In this document: positions 48,831-61,729 of the stretch, in pieces
How positions within the stretch are numbered: position 1 is the stretch's first letter
Layout of the letters: each line of letters begins with the position of its first letter
Source: Anabas testudineus
Lineage: Eukaryota > Chordata > Actinopteri > Anabantiformes > Anabantidae
Direction of reading: 5' to 3'
Assembly (NCBI RefSeq): GCF_900324465.2
Contig: NC_046610.1
Span: 11,224,484-11,288,483, forward strand
Length of the DNA: 64,000 nucleotides
The notes under the pieces: model-generated
The model's database searches: none
Seen by the model: only the letters and a program-made list of their open reading frames with translations
What the model was told of the DNA's origin: nothing
Translations under genes and position numbers: made by a program

Positions 48831-51800
48831 TTAAGACGTCTGGCACTGAACACCCCCAGTGCTGGCGTAGTCGTCTTCATCCATGTAGTAGTAATGATGG
48901 TTGTGTCTTTTTCTGTTCTCAAAGTCACACTCCTCCAGGTCAGCGTAGATGTAGAGGTCGTCGTCCATGCTGTCTGGATGCGCTGCTTCCATCTTTTCTG
49001 GGAGGTAGCTCTCTAGCTCCTTCAGCTTGTTCTGGGGGAGGAAGTTGTCTTGTGGAAACACCACCTAACGGAGACAGTCACACAATTTAATCACGGCAGC
49101 ATGTAGATTTATTCCCTTTCACACTAACCAAGATCAACATTAGATAAAAATATTATTGATAAGCAAAATGTTTAAAGGAGAAAAGGGGGATTTAAAGGTA
49201 AATTTGAAAAAATGGCTTACGGAGAAGTGAATAATGAGACGTCCCTTTTCAAATGGTCTCCGATATGTGGGCATCCCCTCATTAAGGACGCACTTTGTGT
49301 CTCCAGGTTTGATCAATTCACCTGGTGTAAAAAGAAAACAACACTGTTCACCCTGGTAATAAGGTCCGGCCCCAACTTTAAAGTAAATGAATAATATGTC
49401 TCCTCTGATAATAATGTATGAGCAAGTATCCAACAAATACTGATGCCAAACACACAGTCTTTGTACTATTTAAATATCCAATTTGAAAGAGGCATTGTAC
49501 ATGCACATTCACAACCATCTACTTGTGCAAATTCTGTATTTTTCATGTAAAAACAGTCACTTTTAAATGCTGAAATCTAAAAATTAAAGAATTGTCCCTC
49601 AATCTTAACCCATTAAAATATCAATCAAATCAAGGACACTGTCAGGTGTTAACGGACAACTCAATTTCTTGCAGGTTAAGGGTTATCTGTGCATTTAGTG
49701 ATGCTGTTCACCTGGATGTGAGGTGATGAGGATAGTTCTGCCGTCCAGTGTCTGAACAGGCTTCTTGAACCCACACAAAGCCTCAACCAGCTGCAGCTCC
49801 ATGGACATCATTAGGTCCTGTCCTCTCCTGATGACAACAAGTTGTGATAAGTGATTCGACTTATTTAACTGAATGAAAAAGGTCATATATCCCCATATAA
49901 TATTTACAACCTTCACTGAATCTGCTATAACAGATAACATCTTTAACAAAAGACACCTAATAACAAGGATCATTACCTGGTGAAACGTGGATGTTCACGC
50001 TGGTCCAGCACAATGATGATATCTCCTGGCTCAAGTCCGGGCTCCTGGTCCCCCTCGCCATGGAAAACAATCTTCTGGCCATCTCTCATCCCTGTGATAT
50101 TGAAGTCACCAGTCACATTTTTGAGCATTTTTTTGCTTAAATTTAATTTGATCTCCGACAGGTCACAGATGTATTTAGATTATCCCTCCCTACGTTCTCA
50201 CCTTTGTCGATGTGGACCTCCAAGATCTTCTTCTGTCGCAGGATCTTCCGGCCTCCACATGCTTTGCAGCGGTCTTTGTGACTGATTCTCTGTCCTTGGC
50301 CCTGACAGCTGTGGCAAACTGTGGACACTTGCTGGACCATACCAGGAAGTAGTTGGTGCACACGGACCTGCATGCCTGTGCCATTGCAAGACATACACAT
50401 CTGTGCCGCTCCTTTCCGACTCCCACGACCTATTTAAAAAAACAAAACAAAAAAACAAAACACTATTATAAAAACTAAAGGGTATCTTTGTGTTACATTT
50501 AATTCCAATTTATAAGCTGTCTAAAGTCTGATTGGATTATCAGATAAGGGTCACATAGCAAAATAACGTACCTTCACATCTCTCGCAAACAGCATTCTTC
50601 TGGACAGCAAGTTTTCTTGTAGCTCCATTATAAAGATCTTCCAGAGTCACTGTAATCTGATGAACAATATTCTTTCCTGGGGTGGAACAAAATATTTTAT
50701 CGTGAGACAAATCTTACAATTTAATGATATTATTTTTTGATATTTTACATTTATATTTATTTGTCAGGAACTATCCCATTCAGAGAGAAAATATCTCTTT
50801 AGCTTTAGATTTAGCTACTGGCTAATTTCCATCTTCAGTTCCTTGACAGGTAGACATAAAAACTAATACACTGCAGGATATTAAATAAGTTAAAAAAAGA
50901 AAACACTAAAGTGCATCATAGTAGAATGAGACTGGCAGTAAAGACTTAATACAATAAATAATAAACATAAACTGTGATTCTATGTAAACACCCCTAAACT
51001 TCTGCTACCAGTCCTAAGTAGAAAAAAATAAGTTGTTTAAAAACCTTAAAAACCTTTGATTTTTGTTTGACAGCTGTGTGTTTGGGCTATAATGTAACAG
51101 CATACAAACAAAAACCTCTGGGCAAAACGTTCTAGGGCTGCAACAATTGTTGAAATCTAATAAACCAAATAGATGATTAATTTATCTAGAAAATAACTGA
51201 TTAATCAATTAATATCGTTAGTTGCAGCAGTAGGGTTACAACTGTTTGATATTGCAATTACATACTAAACAGAGCTTGCTCAGCTTAGTAATTATTTCTC
51301 GAACATTCCTTTACCTTTTCGTTCTCTGTGCATTCGACTACCACCTCCAAAAAACATGTCAAATATGTCCATGGGAGACATAAAGCTCCCACCACCACCA
51401 CCACCACCACCAGTTCCTCCTTCCTTTATCGCTTTTTCACCTCCACGATCATACAGCTCTCTCTTCTTGGCATCTGACAACACCTCATATGCCTGTGAGA
51501 TCTGCTTGAACTATGACAGAAAAGAAACAAAACGTACATACTACTAGAAGTGTGCCATATCATACCTTCCACAATAACACCAGTATAAATTTGTATGTGA
51601 TAAAAAAAAAAGTGCCATTTTGCAATATCACTGACACGACACAAGCCCAATTTCTGAGAGAGCAGCATGTCAGTCTTCTATGATGATCTCAGATGGGAGC
51701 TTATAGCATGGATGTTTTCCCCAAGTAGATCTCTCCCGCAGAGCACATGTGCAAACCAAAAGGCTGCCGATGGCTGAATAGGGAGGAGATCATTACGGAG

Positions 51801-52613
51801 AAAAATGACTGAAAATGAAACTAAGACAAAAGTGCCTGTAGAACTGTAAAGGAGTGGCTTTCCACCATGGGTTTCTTTTCTATTCAGACTGTGCGTCAGC
51901 TGTGAAACTTAAAGGAAGTCAGAAAGTGGCATTTTTTGTCGATATATGTCGGCGATGAAAGAGCAATCAAATTATATACAAAGATTTCCAGTAAACAGGT
52001 TTCTTAAGTTTAAGTAAACTCCATTCCCTAATTAACATGGTCAGTTAAGTGCATCTAAATGCTTATTCTAAGCTGCAATCACTCATAAAACATTGTTCAG
52101 TATTTTTTTCACCATCTTCAAAAATAACATTATCACAAATTTTCTTTAAGTATTGTGTTATAATTTTAAGGCTATATCTCCCACCACTACATCTTACATA
52201 TGCACAAACATTTCCAAGAAGATACAGCTATATAAAATATATTAGACACTGTTTGCTAAATAGTGACTGATCTCTTCAAATATTACAAATGCAACAAGAA
52301 ATATTAGTTAAACACTGGATAATACCTGACTAGATATTAAGATGGTGAACACTACTAGTAATTCAAAGAAATACCGACATAAATTTTAGCTGTTGTGAAG
52401 AAAATGTAATGACAACATTTGAGTTTGCAATTAAAATGAAGTACAAATTTTTATCTTTATGTATAATGCTTATGGACTTACCTTCTCTCCTTCTGTGGGA
52501 TTTTTGTCGGGGTGGTATTTCAAGGCTAGTTTGCGGTAGGCCCTTTTCAGTTCATCAGGTGTAGCATTAGGTTTTACCCCCAAAATGTCATAGAAGCCCG
52601 TTTCCTTGACCAT
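48831..52613 (-). CDS. dnaja1: DnaJ homolog subfamily A member 1 (type I HSP40)
   Basis: Cytosolic HSP70 co-chaperone. Eight coding exons on the minus strand: 52482-52613, 51315-51510, 50572-50676, 50202-50429, 49977-50091, 49712-49827, 49221-49321, 48831-49064; 408 residues (human 397). The J domain starts [18 protein letters not shown] with the HPD triad in KYHPDKNP. It is followed by the Gly-rich region GGTGGGGGGGG. The four CXXCXGXG zinc motifs are present: [24 protein letters not shown] and CKACGGRK. The substrate-binding domains follow ([38 protein letters not shown]). The C-terminus is GGVQCQTS, with a farnesylation box (CQTS) as in human DNAJA1. A non-coding first exon is likely, because an acceptor lies at 52635-52637, just upstream of the ATG. 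It diverges from aptx. Confidence 0.96.
51130..51232. repeat. Short hAT-like MITE remnant in dnaja1 intron
   Basis: It begins AGGGCTGCAACAATTGTTGA and ends ATCGTTAGTTGCAGC, with GATTAATCAATTAA between. This resembles the very common fish repeat 'agggctgcaactaacgatta...tcgattaatcgattagttgtt' with inverted ends. Confidence 0.5.
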
Positions 52614-53259
52614 GTTTGCCTTTAGTAGATAACACTGGAAAAGCAGATGAAAAATACAAATGCAATTAATACTTCTACATTTAGTTCTTAACCCAAAGAA
52701 AGACCTTTAACATACATAAGAGATCATAAACATAGCCATTATAAAAAATCTACAAGATCTCACTACCCTCACGATGTAAAGTAACATTGAGATAATTGTT
52801 GTTGTGAACTGGCACGGCACAGGTAAATTATAATTAAATATTTATTTAAATAAATATCAACAAAGTCTCTGGATTTAAATATGTAGCAACGAGAAGCTGA
52901 AAATGAAAGGAATCTGCCTAGTTAAAATAATATAATAATCAGATAACTAACCAAAACGTTTGATGACATAGCACCACTATTAATAACTACTTGTTACGGT
53001 TCTTAGGATGAAAACAAAAACAGATCTAGTTAGCTAGTTATCAGGCCTTAATTTAGCTACTTAGCCCAGCCAATGTTAGCTTAGCTAACGCTAACTCGCT
53101 CGTTAGGCTGTTTTCTAATATTACAAACAACTCAACCCGTACACTGGTATTAAATACACATATGTGCAGTTGTAATATTATTGTCCAACCTTATATGAAG
53201 ACAGAAACGTTACTTTGAGCCCTCATAAGTTCAGCGCAGACTTTAGCTCACAGCGTCTC

Positions 53260-53313
53260 TTCGAGAAGCTTCTGAAACACACACACACAGAATCATGCGA
53301 CCGAGTGACGTCA
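53260..53313. promoter_or_regulatory. Bidirectional dnaja1/aptx promoter: heat-shock element and CRE
   Basis: TTCGAGAAGCTTC (53260-53272) is three perfect alternating nTTCn/nGAAn units, the binding pattern of HSF trimers. About 35 bases on, TGACGTCA (53306-53313) is a perfect CRE. Both lie in the roughly 0.2-kb CpG-rich space between the start of dnaja1 (minus) and aptx (plus, ATG at 53433). Heat-inducible expression of dnaja1 is the expected outcome; whether aptx also responds is unknown. Confidence 0.7.
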
Positions 53314-53432
53314 ACATCCCGCGACGGCACCAGGCATCACAACAAGCGTGCGCTGCTGCGGGCTGTGGATTTGTAGATCAGTACGAAAAGAAACATAAAA
53401 GATTCATAAAAAAAGATTCATAAGATGATAAA

Positions 53433-55390
53433 ATGCCTATTTGCTGGCTCATCAGCGAGGAGGGAAATCATAAACCCATCCAGCTGCCTCACTTACAGGC
53501 AGTTGTCCTGGGTCGAAGCCCAGAAACGACAATTAAAGACAAAAAATGTTCTCGGCATCAAGGTAAAAATAACACATTTCAATTTGACACACTGACTGCG
53601 TTAGCAAGCAGCTAAACGTGTACAGATTGATTTAATGGAATGGAATAAATGCCCTTAATTATAATCTCCTCTGGTAGTTGTTTATTTAGCTGCCATGAGC
53701 TATTGCATATGTTCATATATTTTATAGTTAACTTCTAATTTAGTAAAAACTTTAACTTGTGCACGTTGTCCCTTCTCAACCAGTCGAATTGAAAGCAGAA
53801 TGCAACAAAGGTTATGTCAAAGTTAAACAGGTAAGTCACACAGCTGGTCATTTTGGCCACATACTATACATTGTTTATGTTTCCTACCACTTCTATACTC
53901 ATGTGTCTGATCTCATCTCTTCCAAAGCTGGGGCTAAACCCCACCTCTGTAGATTCTGTGGTGGTGGGTACAGGCAATGAGGCCAGAATGAAGCCTGGAC
54001 AGCGGCTTCATATTGTCAATCAGCTCTACCCATACACTGTACAGTTCAAAGAAGATCCCAGTGGTAATCAGTGCGGCACCAAAAGACCACGCGAGTCAGT
54101 CTTAGAGGATAGACAAAGCCAGAGAGAGGCTCAGAGTGTGAAAGTACCTAAACAGACAGAAAAGGCCTCTGTGTCGGTCAGCCACGGAGAAGCCACAAAA
54201 AACAGCGTAAGAAAAAAATCTATGTGTGCGAGCATTAAAATTATTGTTTTTATTGTTTTGATGTACCCATCTTGTATAATCATCTGAAGACCTGATATGT
54301 AGACTTTATACAAATGAAACATGTTAACCTGATATCTGTTTTAGGAAAGTGTTGGACACTGGAGCCAGGGTCTCAAGGCTTCAATGCAAGACCCAAAGAT
54401 GCAGGTAGCAGTGGTGAAAAAAAAGATTTACTTTGGCATGATTGTACCTCTGAACAAGATCTTCTCACTAACTGTATTTCCTTTGTGTTCCCATAGGTGT
54501 ACAAGGATGATACAGTCGTAGTAATTAAAGATAAATATCCCAAAGCTCGTTACCACTGGCTGGTTCTCCCATGGCAGTCCATTCCCAGTCTGAAGGCGTT
54601 GCGTGATGAGCACTGTGACCTTGTGAAACACATGCAGCAAGTTGCTGCCCAGATGATTCAGCAGTGCCCTGATGCTGGCTCGCTACGCTTCCGCACAGGA
54701 TACCATGCCATCCCAAGTATGAGGTAATAACTGTATGTGTTTTATTCCATTTATTACAAAATAATAAGCATGTTTTTATTTTAAATGAACATGCAATATT
54801 TTAATCTACCACTGAATTGAGTTTATGATTGTATTGTATTTAACTTGCACACATCAAGCTCACTTAAAATTTTCAATGCATCAATGTGTCACACCAAAAT
54901 TAAGAATTGAGATTTTGTTTCAAAGTCAAAGAAGCTCTCAATTCCGGGACTTTCTATTCCTGCTTTGTTTTAATGCGTCTTTTATGACACGTTTAATTTT
55001 TTAGACATTATGCACGATAAACTAATTTTGTATGTATTCTCTTTTACAGTCATGTTCATCTCCATGTAATAAGCCAAGACTTTGACTCTCCTTGTTTAAA
55101 AAACAAAAAACACTGGAACTCATTCACAACCGATTACTTCATTGAGTCTCATGGTGAGAACAAATCTGTTTATGGTCTTTTACTTTGTCCAATACTGCAA
55201 ATTTAAATTAATTTCACACTTTTCTGAATCTGCAGATGTTATTCAGATGCTTGAAACAAATGGAAAGGTCACTGTCAAAGAAGGCACCAGCGAATTGCTG
55301 AAACTACCTCTTCGCTGTCACGTGTGTCGCAAAGAGCTTCCCACTATACCAGCTCTGAAGGAACACCTGAAGTCCCACTTTCCCAGATGA
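53433..55390 (+). CDS. aptx: Aprataxin
   Basis: Nuclear enzyme that removes 5'-AMP from abortive DNA ligation products. Seven coding exons: 53433-53562, 53784-53830, 53928-54206, 54345-54404, 54497-54723, 55050-55153, 55236-55390; 333 residues (human 342). Domains in order: an FHA domain ([26 protein letters not shown], then [16 protein letters not shown]) that binds phosphorylated XRCC1/XRCC4; a variable Lys/Ser-rich linker; the HIT domain ([32 protein letters not shown]) with the catalytic HVHLHV triad; and a C-terminal C2H2 zinc finger (CHVC...LKEHLKSH). The ATG at 53433 is the first in frame with the FHA domain, and the product starts like the human one. A poly(A) signal AATAAA lies at 55662-55667. 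Confidence 0.97.
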
Positions 55391-56240
55391 GAATGTGGCC
55401 TCAAAGAAACAGGTCCTCAGGTTCAACATAGGACTGCTGGCACAGTGGACTTTATTTTTCCCTGATAATTCTGATTCATGGTTTCGCAGTTTCCATAACT
55501 TTGGTTAATTGTTCATTATATAAGTGAGTTCAAGCACAGGATTCACTGTAAAGACGCATTCATTTATTTTCTCATAAGTCCAGAGGTTTCATTTTTTGTT
55601 CCTAAATTCTCAAACATGTTGTACTAAATGTTTTGTAGAAAACAAACACTAAATGTAAAAAAATAAAGGAAAACAAAGGTTTGTTGTAATTCTTCTGATA
55701 GTACTGATAGATTTCGATGACATTGTAAAAAAAACAAAAAAACAAAACCTGCCTCATAAGATAAACTGATAAAAGAGAGGACACGCATCACATCGTATTA
55801 TCTTACCGGGTGTTACTAAACATTGAAACCATCTGAAATGTTTGTAAGAGCATGAGTCTGTCTAAAATATTACAAGGAGAAACAAGTGCATCCCCCTGTA
55901 CATCTGCCTTAATGTCAACTGAGCAGAGTGAGGGTTTGTCGCCATCTAGTGTTATGGTTTTATATATAGAAAGACAAGCGGACATGCAATAAACTTTTTT
56001 TAATACCGATCTGCTATTAAATTACAACTTTGTAAAATCTCATAGACTCTAAAGCTCCAATGCAATCTAGAGGTTTAAATACATTTAGGTTTCACAGTGA
56101 GCACCATAGTCAATACAAGTTAGTAATAGTAGATGTTAGGTAATAAAATTAGATTTGTGATGAAGTGTGAATTTCCCATTTTGAAGTTTTAGTAAGTGGG
56201 AAATGGTTTTGAGAGAGCAAAAATAAAAACAAAACCTCTA

Positions 56241-56314
56241 TGGCCCGTACGGGGATCGAACCCGCGACCTTGGCGTTATTAGCACCACGCTCTAACCAAC
56301 TGAGCTAACCGGCC
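56241..56314 (-). tRNA. tRNA-Ile (anticodon AAT)
   Basis: A 74-base minus-strand gene starts GGCCGGTTAGCTCAGTTGG and ends CCGTACGGGCCA, with paired acceptor stem. The A box is TTAGCTCAGTTGG and the B box GGTTCGATCC. The anticodon AAT is at 56278-56280 within GTGCTAATAACG. No intron and no other tRNA nearby. Confidence 0.96.
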
Positions 56315-56890
56315 ACGTTCACGGCCAAAAATATTACCATGTCACAAACAGGAAGTGAAAACTAATATGAAGTAATTATATAGATATAAAATAGTTGCTT
56401 TATGAGACAGCCAACTGTGGGCCTTAGTTAACCTATGTAATGTTAGCCTCATTAGAAACACACTATAGATCTTTATTGTACTGTAGTAATTACAAAGTAT
56501 CTGTGCCGCAAAATCCCCTCAGATCACCACAATGTGCTTGTAACAAGGGAAAAATGGTCCAATTCCAATTCTATCAAATAAAGCATAATATTACAGACAT
56601 TATTATTACAGACAACTATTTACTTTGTCTGTGGTGAATAATATTTCAGGTATGTTTTGTACATATCATATTAAACTCCAAAGAAATTTAGCTCAGTATT
56701 AGAGAGCATGTGTAAATAATAAAAAGGTTTAGATTAGAAGTTGTACCTGAAGTACTGAGTATTTTCAAACAGCACATTAAAGCATTCAAATAGGCTTAAT
56801 GCAGACACCTGCCACCCTCCACTACTGCCCGAGTCTGTTAGGCTTTAAAACATGTGAACCCACAGTAGCATGGTTTCAGGGTATAATTTG

Positions 56891-56896
56891 TTTATT
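56891..56896 (-). terminator. Probable polyadenylation signal of the SCPP gene
   Basis: AATAAA on the minus strand about 220 bases after the stop codon at 57116. Confidence 0.5.
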
Positions 56897-57115
56897 AGGC
56901 TATTATCAAAATATGATAAATCCTAAACTACATCAAACACAATAATAATCACACACAATCACACAAACCAAACAGCTGCAGGTAACATGATATCATCAAA
57001 ACCAACATTCAGAGGCGACGGACAAGAGAGAAACATCATCCTGAAATCTGTAGACAGGCCTTTTAACGGTGTTGTAGTTCATATGGGAAACAGAAAGCTG
57101 CAGCAGTGTCTGTCA

Positions 57116-59140
57116 TCATCTCCTTAGGCTTAGCTCCCTTTCCTCCTCGTCTGGCACCATCAGATTGTCCACACTGTCCACTGAATGATGGGCATCGTCT
57201 CCTACATTTTGGAAGAAGTGCTCATCACTCTCACAGCTCTGAGTTCCATTCACGCAGTCGTTGGTTTGGAGTTGCACCAACTCGGAGCTGTCGCTGGCGT
57301 TGCTGTCCTCTGTGCTCTTGCTGTCATCGCTGGTCTCGCTGGTCTCGTTGCTCTCGCTGCTGGTGCTGTCACTGCTGTCACTGGTGGTGGGTGTAATGAT
57401 GTCAGTGCTGTCTGCGCTCTCGCTGGTGGTGTCACTGCTGTCGGTGGGGGTCTCCACCAGTTGCAGGTTGGTTTGACCCTCAAGAGTCGTGGCCTTCTGT
57501 TTGAACGTGGGGGAGACGGGCTCCTTGCTCAGGTCTGACTGACCTTTGACCTCTGTGCTGCTGTTGTCCTCCGCGCTCAGGACGTTGGCAACGCTTGCAT
57601 ACACTGGAACCAAATTCTGAGGCAGAGAATGAGCAGAGCGTTGTGTTACTCAGTGTTAATGTCGGCTGAAACACAGCTTTAAAAGAAGTCAGCGTCCAAA
57701 GTGTTCATCTCACCTTTCGGACATTTTCCTCACTGCTCATGCTGTTGTCTCTGGTTTCAGAGATGAAATCTTGAGAGACCTGTGGAAAGTCAGTGAATAA
57801 TGTCAGCTATGGGAGAGATCAGAATAACGTGAGTGCATTAGGAGGTAGGCACATGTACGAGGTTTACCTGATTATCCTCATCTGATTCACTGTTACTCTC
57901 CTCTGAAGTCTGATTTTAAAAGAGATACACACAGTTTTAGAAAATAATAAACCAGACAGATAATGCAGAAAGGAAACAAAACAAAACCATGCATTTGGAG
58001 TAGGGACAGTTACAAAGGTGTTACAGTTATGTAATGCAGAGATAAAAAAAAAATCAAAATGAAGCCACACTCCAGTGATTGAAGCTGGATCCAGCAGTAA
58101 CATGTTGTATGTACTAATAGGAATTGATGACAGTGCTGACACAACCCACCTTGTCCTCTGATGTGGTTTCCAATGATTCAGACTCTGAACTCTGGAAAAA
58201 AATATGTTGACAAGATGAATTCACTCACAACATTAGCTTGATTAAAATCTGCATGTTTAGATTTTGCTACTTCAGTGTCGGGTAAGAGACAAAAATCAGC
58301 ATGACTCACTTGATTTGAGGTATTTTCTTCAGAGCTCTGCTACATGAAGAGAGATATAGATCAATTTGGATGAAAATCAAGGTTCAAAGGTGACGTGAAA
58401 ATAATCATTTACTACATACTGGCATAAACGTATAGTAGTAGTAGTATAGTCTAGTACCTGAGGCTCCGAGGTGTCATTTTCAGATGATTGTGAAAGAGAC
58501 AAACTTTCAGTCTGTGAAACAAAAACAAGCATATATTTAATTATATGGTTTCACGGCAGCACCGACGATCATCCCAATCATTTAGGATCTATTCGTGTCA
58601 GACTTCGCCCAGCTCAGACTGTGAACTGCATGAAACAGACATGCAATGTAAACAATAGTCTCTGAAATGTCTTAAGCGCTGGAGAACCTTCGAGTAACCA
58701 CGCCTGTTCTCAGTTTTTATGCCGACTGTGTGGGAGCCAGAGTGATTAATGTGGAATTCTTGTAGCACAGAAACACCAAGAGTCAAAATAAATAAACAAA
58801 CAATTTAGAACTCACCGTGTTTGAATTGAGCTCGCTTGATTGTGAAATGACATTGTATGAAATCTGCATGAAAGTAGACACAAAGGGTAAAGATCAGATG
58901 AATGGAAGGTATTTAATAATTGTGCATTTATGAGTGTAACTTGAGTCTTTGTAGTAATAGTCGTATAAACTAAATAAAGACGTCTGCTGTTGAGTTATCA
59001 TTCACTGCACAATATAATAAGTATAGACATGTTTTAAATTGATGTGTAAGTGTACATAAAATGTATTTCCAGAATGTGATACTTACTGGGTTGGCAAAAA
59101 CTGCTCCAATCAGGCAAAATGTTATTATGGTAACCTTCAT
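57116..59140 (-). CDS. Secretory calcium-binding phosphoprotein (SCPP family, Ser/Asp/Glu-rich)
   Basis: Predicted secreted acidic phosphoprotein of bone, tooth or otolith matrix type. Eight coding exons on the minus strand: 59087-59140, 58816-58863, 58458-58511, 58310-58339, 58150-58191, 57868-57909, 57714-57779, 57116-57616; about 278 residues. Exon 2 of the gene encodes exactly a signal peptide plus two residues (MKVTIITFCLIGAVFANP). All coding exons are phase 0, and most of the small ones carry SSE/SE motifs typical of FAM20C phosphorylation. This is the hallmark SCPP gene structure. The last exon holds Ser/Thr/Asp/Glu repeats (SSDTTSES, SDSSDSTSSESNETSETSDD) and ends EERELSLRR. No RGD is present, so it is not a clear osteopontin; scpp1 or a starmaker/DSPP-like gene is possible. 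A non-coding first exon ends at 59411. It lies head-to-head with sparcl1, from whose family SCPP genes derive. Confidence 0.85.
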
Positions 59141-59410
59141 TCTGCAAAGAAATAATAATAATAACTATAAATACACACATGCAAATAATTATTTTAAACA
59201 AATAAAACATTGGAAAAAATAATAATTTTAAATATGTGATTATAATGAGCAAAGTTAAAAAATAAAAAATGTAAGAAAATGTCTAATGATGAAAAGAAGC
59301 TAAAGGTTCACTTATAAATATTTAGAATTATGAAACCAAAACACAAAATAGAGCAAAAAGTTAGAAAAATTCTGCACATTGTTAAAATTGATAAATTAAA
59401 GATGACTCAC

Positions 59411-59575
59411 CTTTTGTGTCTCTTAGATTCAGAGCTGTAAGAAACGTTAGTAGTGCCTTAGCAGCAAGCAGCAGAACCTAGTGTCTATTTTCAAGCCACG
59501 TATGGAAGCTGGCTGTTGAGACAGTAAAAGCACGGTGTGTGGATACGCTGTACGAAGCTCGACTTATGTATATGA
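59411..59575 (-). promoter_or_regulatory. SCPP gene non-coding first exon and TATA promoter
   Basis: On the minus strand, TATACATA (59565-59572) lies about 30 bases above a likely start near 59535. The untranslated exon ends CACAAAAG before the donor GTGAGT at 59411/59410. A non-coding exon 1 is the usual arrangement in SCPP genes. Confidence 0.5.
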
Positions 59576-59707
59576 GGAACCTCAATTAAGATGATTGCAT
59601 CACTTCCTCCCGGATGTCTGCCAACATGCAAAGGTGTATTTGGTCTGGAGAGCAAATGCTAAACAAAACAGTCGCTGGCACGATGATTGCACATCAACTT
59701 GCACACG

Positions 59708-59740
59708 ACACACACAAACACACACACACACACACACACA
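59708..59740. repeat. (CA)n microsatellite
   Basis: CA run with a few interruptions, upstream of the SCPP gene promoter. Confidence 0.85.
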
Positions 59741-60055
59741 TACAGCTGTTACATTCAGGCACTGACGTTCCTCCCACTCTCAAATCTGAAGTGAAATATA
59801 GTGCAGCATACTAAACCATAGGGTTTGTGGCCTGCTGGAAAAACAAAGTCACCCACTCAGAGGGGAAAGGAGGGCCAGACGGGATCGTGCTTGTTTCCGG
59901 TGAAAAGGGTGTTTTTTATTTACTAAGTAGTTGTCCAACAGTTAGACTTTTATTTATTGTCTAATATTAAATTACAGGTGAGAGATACAGCTTTCACCAA
60001 ACACAGATTAGTAATGTTTATCCAGACAAGACAAATTTAGACTTAGATCTTTTAA

Positions 60056-60139
<84 letters not shown>

Positions 60140-60140
60140 C
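60056..60140. repeat. Compound (AC)n(AT)n microsatellite
   Basis: About 32 AC units are followed directly by about 10 AT units, lying between the divergent SCPP and sparcl1 genes. Confidence 0.92.
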
Positions 60141-61616
60141 TGTATAATACTGTATATATAAAAGAACACATAAACATGGTGTGTAAACCAGCCCATCCTC
60201 TGAGTTACATGATGTTCTTGGAATGATAGCACATACAGTAGAAAACCTAAAGAAAGAGCTCTGTATTTCCTCCCTAAAGCCTCAAAAGTGTTTCCTGGAT
60301 ATCCTTATATGGCCAAGGACTAAAAGAAGATTACAGAATTCCTTGTTTAACCTCACTTTAGATTTCAGTGGTGCAAAAGAAACATGTAATTAGACTGGAT
60401 GTTCACCAGACTGGATCTGTTTGCCAAAACCACAACTCTCAGTCATTGTATGGTCCTGGTTTAGTAAGCGGAGGAGTGAGGAGAGCATGATTGATGATTG
60501 CTGAAGCACATAGGCCGGTAGTTAACAGTGTCCCCGCATTCACCTTAAGGTTACTTAAGATTTTATGACATAATAACATTATTTATTATCTTGATTTGAC
60601 ATTTACAGCAGTTACAGCTAGTGATAGTGCAGCCAGTGTGCTGCAGATTTCTGGTTCCTCTTATCTGGACCTAATGTTAACAGAATAAAAGAGCTTTGCA
60701 CCAGGCTAAGCTGGTTTTGATTGATTATTACAAACTAAATCACTAAACTGTGATAAAGTTAAAGAAATACAGTCTCTGTCATAACCAGAAATGGAAATAT
60801 TGTGATAAAAACCACATCACAACCACGATATGCAAATAATAGTTGAGATTCACAGAGGAAGTGTTGCTCTTATCACATGATCTCCATCAGCAGAGATCAT
60901 TTTCCCAGTTGATGGGATCATGTGAAAAAATAAATGCTCCAGCAACCCCATATCTGTTTCAGTTGTACAATGTTGAGCAATGCCCAAAAACAACTTTTAT
61001 TATTTTTCTTTTATTATTTGTGTCGTTAGATGTTTTTTTGTTTTTTAAGCTGATCAGGTGAATTCCTTTAATACCCACCGGTTCCCAGTACTGGTCATGA
61101 TTTTGATGCAACAGAACAAAACCTACTGAAAACATGTTAACATGTTAATGACCATGACGTTTGCGCAAACGTCATCTTCTGCTAAGGCTCATCTGATCAA
61201 AAACATCCACTCACTTGAAGAGAATAGATTTTATTATTACAATGTAAGAGTAGAAGAGTTTTATAAAGACAAATACGTGTTAAAATAGAGAACTGTTTCT
61301 TTCTGTCTCATTATGTTCATGTATTAACACTATTTATAGACCAAATCAGTGGCTCCAGGAAAACAGACTTATGATAGAGTGACACCTAGTGATAAAAATC
61401 CTGCATTATTTCCATCACAAGGTCACAGTGGTTTGGTTTGAATTTATTCTCAAACCAAATATTTCTTAATTTAAATTGTTATTAATTTAATAATTTTTTT
61501 CATACATTGTATTTTTTCTATTTTATTTTTCTTGCATTTTTTTTTCATCTGAGCATCCAACTGAAGCTTAATGTGGGGTCTCTTTCTCCCTCTATCTCTG
61601 TATCGCTGCAGAATCA

Positions 61617-61618
<2 letters not shown>

Positions 61619-61666
<48 letters not shown>

Positions 61667-61670
61667 TGTG
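61619..61670. repeat. (TG)n microsatellite just upstream of sparcl1 exon 1
   Basis: TG run with one TA interruption, ending about 70-130 bases above the first sparcl1 exon. Confidence 0.9.
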
Positions 61671-61729
61671 CTTGCACTAGGCAAGTTTGTGTGGACACTG
61701 AGCTCAGTCTTGAATACAAAAGGACATCT

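Noticed and set aside
57185-57538. Open frame antisense to the SCPP last exon, rich in Val/Ala/Leu
   Set aside because: Shadow of Ser/Asp codon repeats on the other strand.
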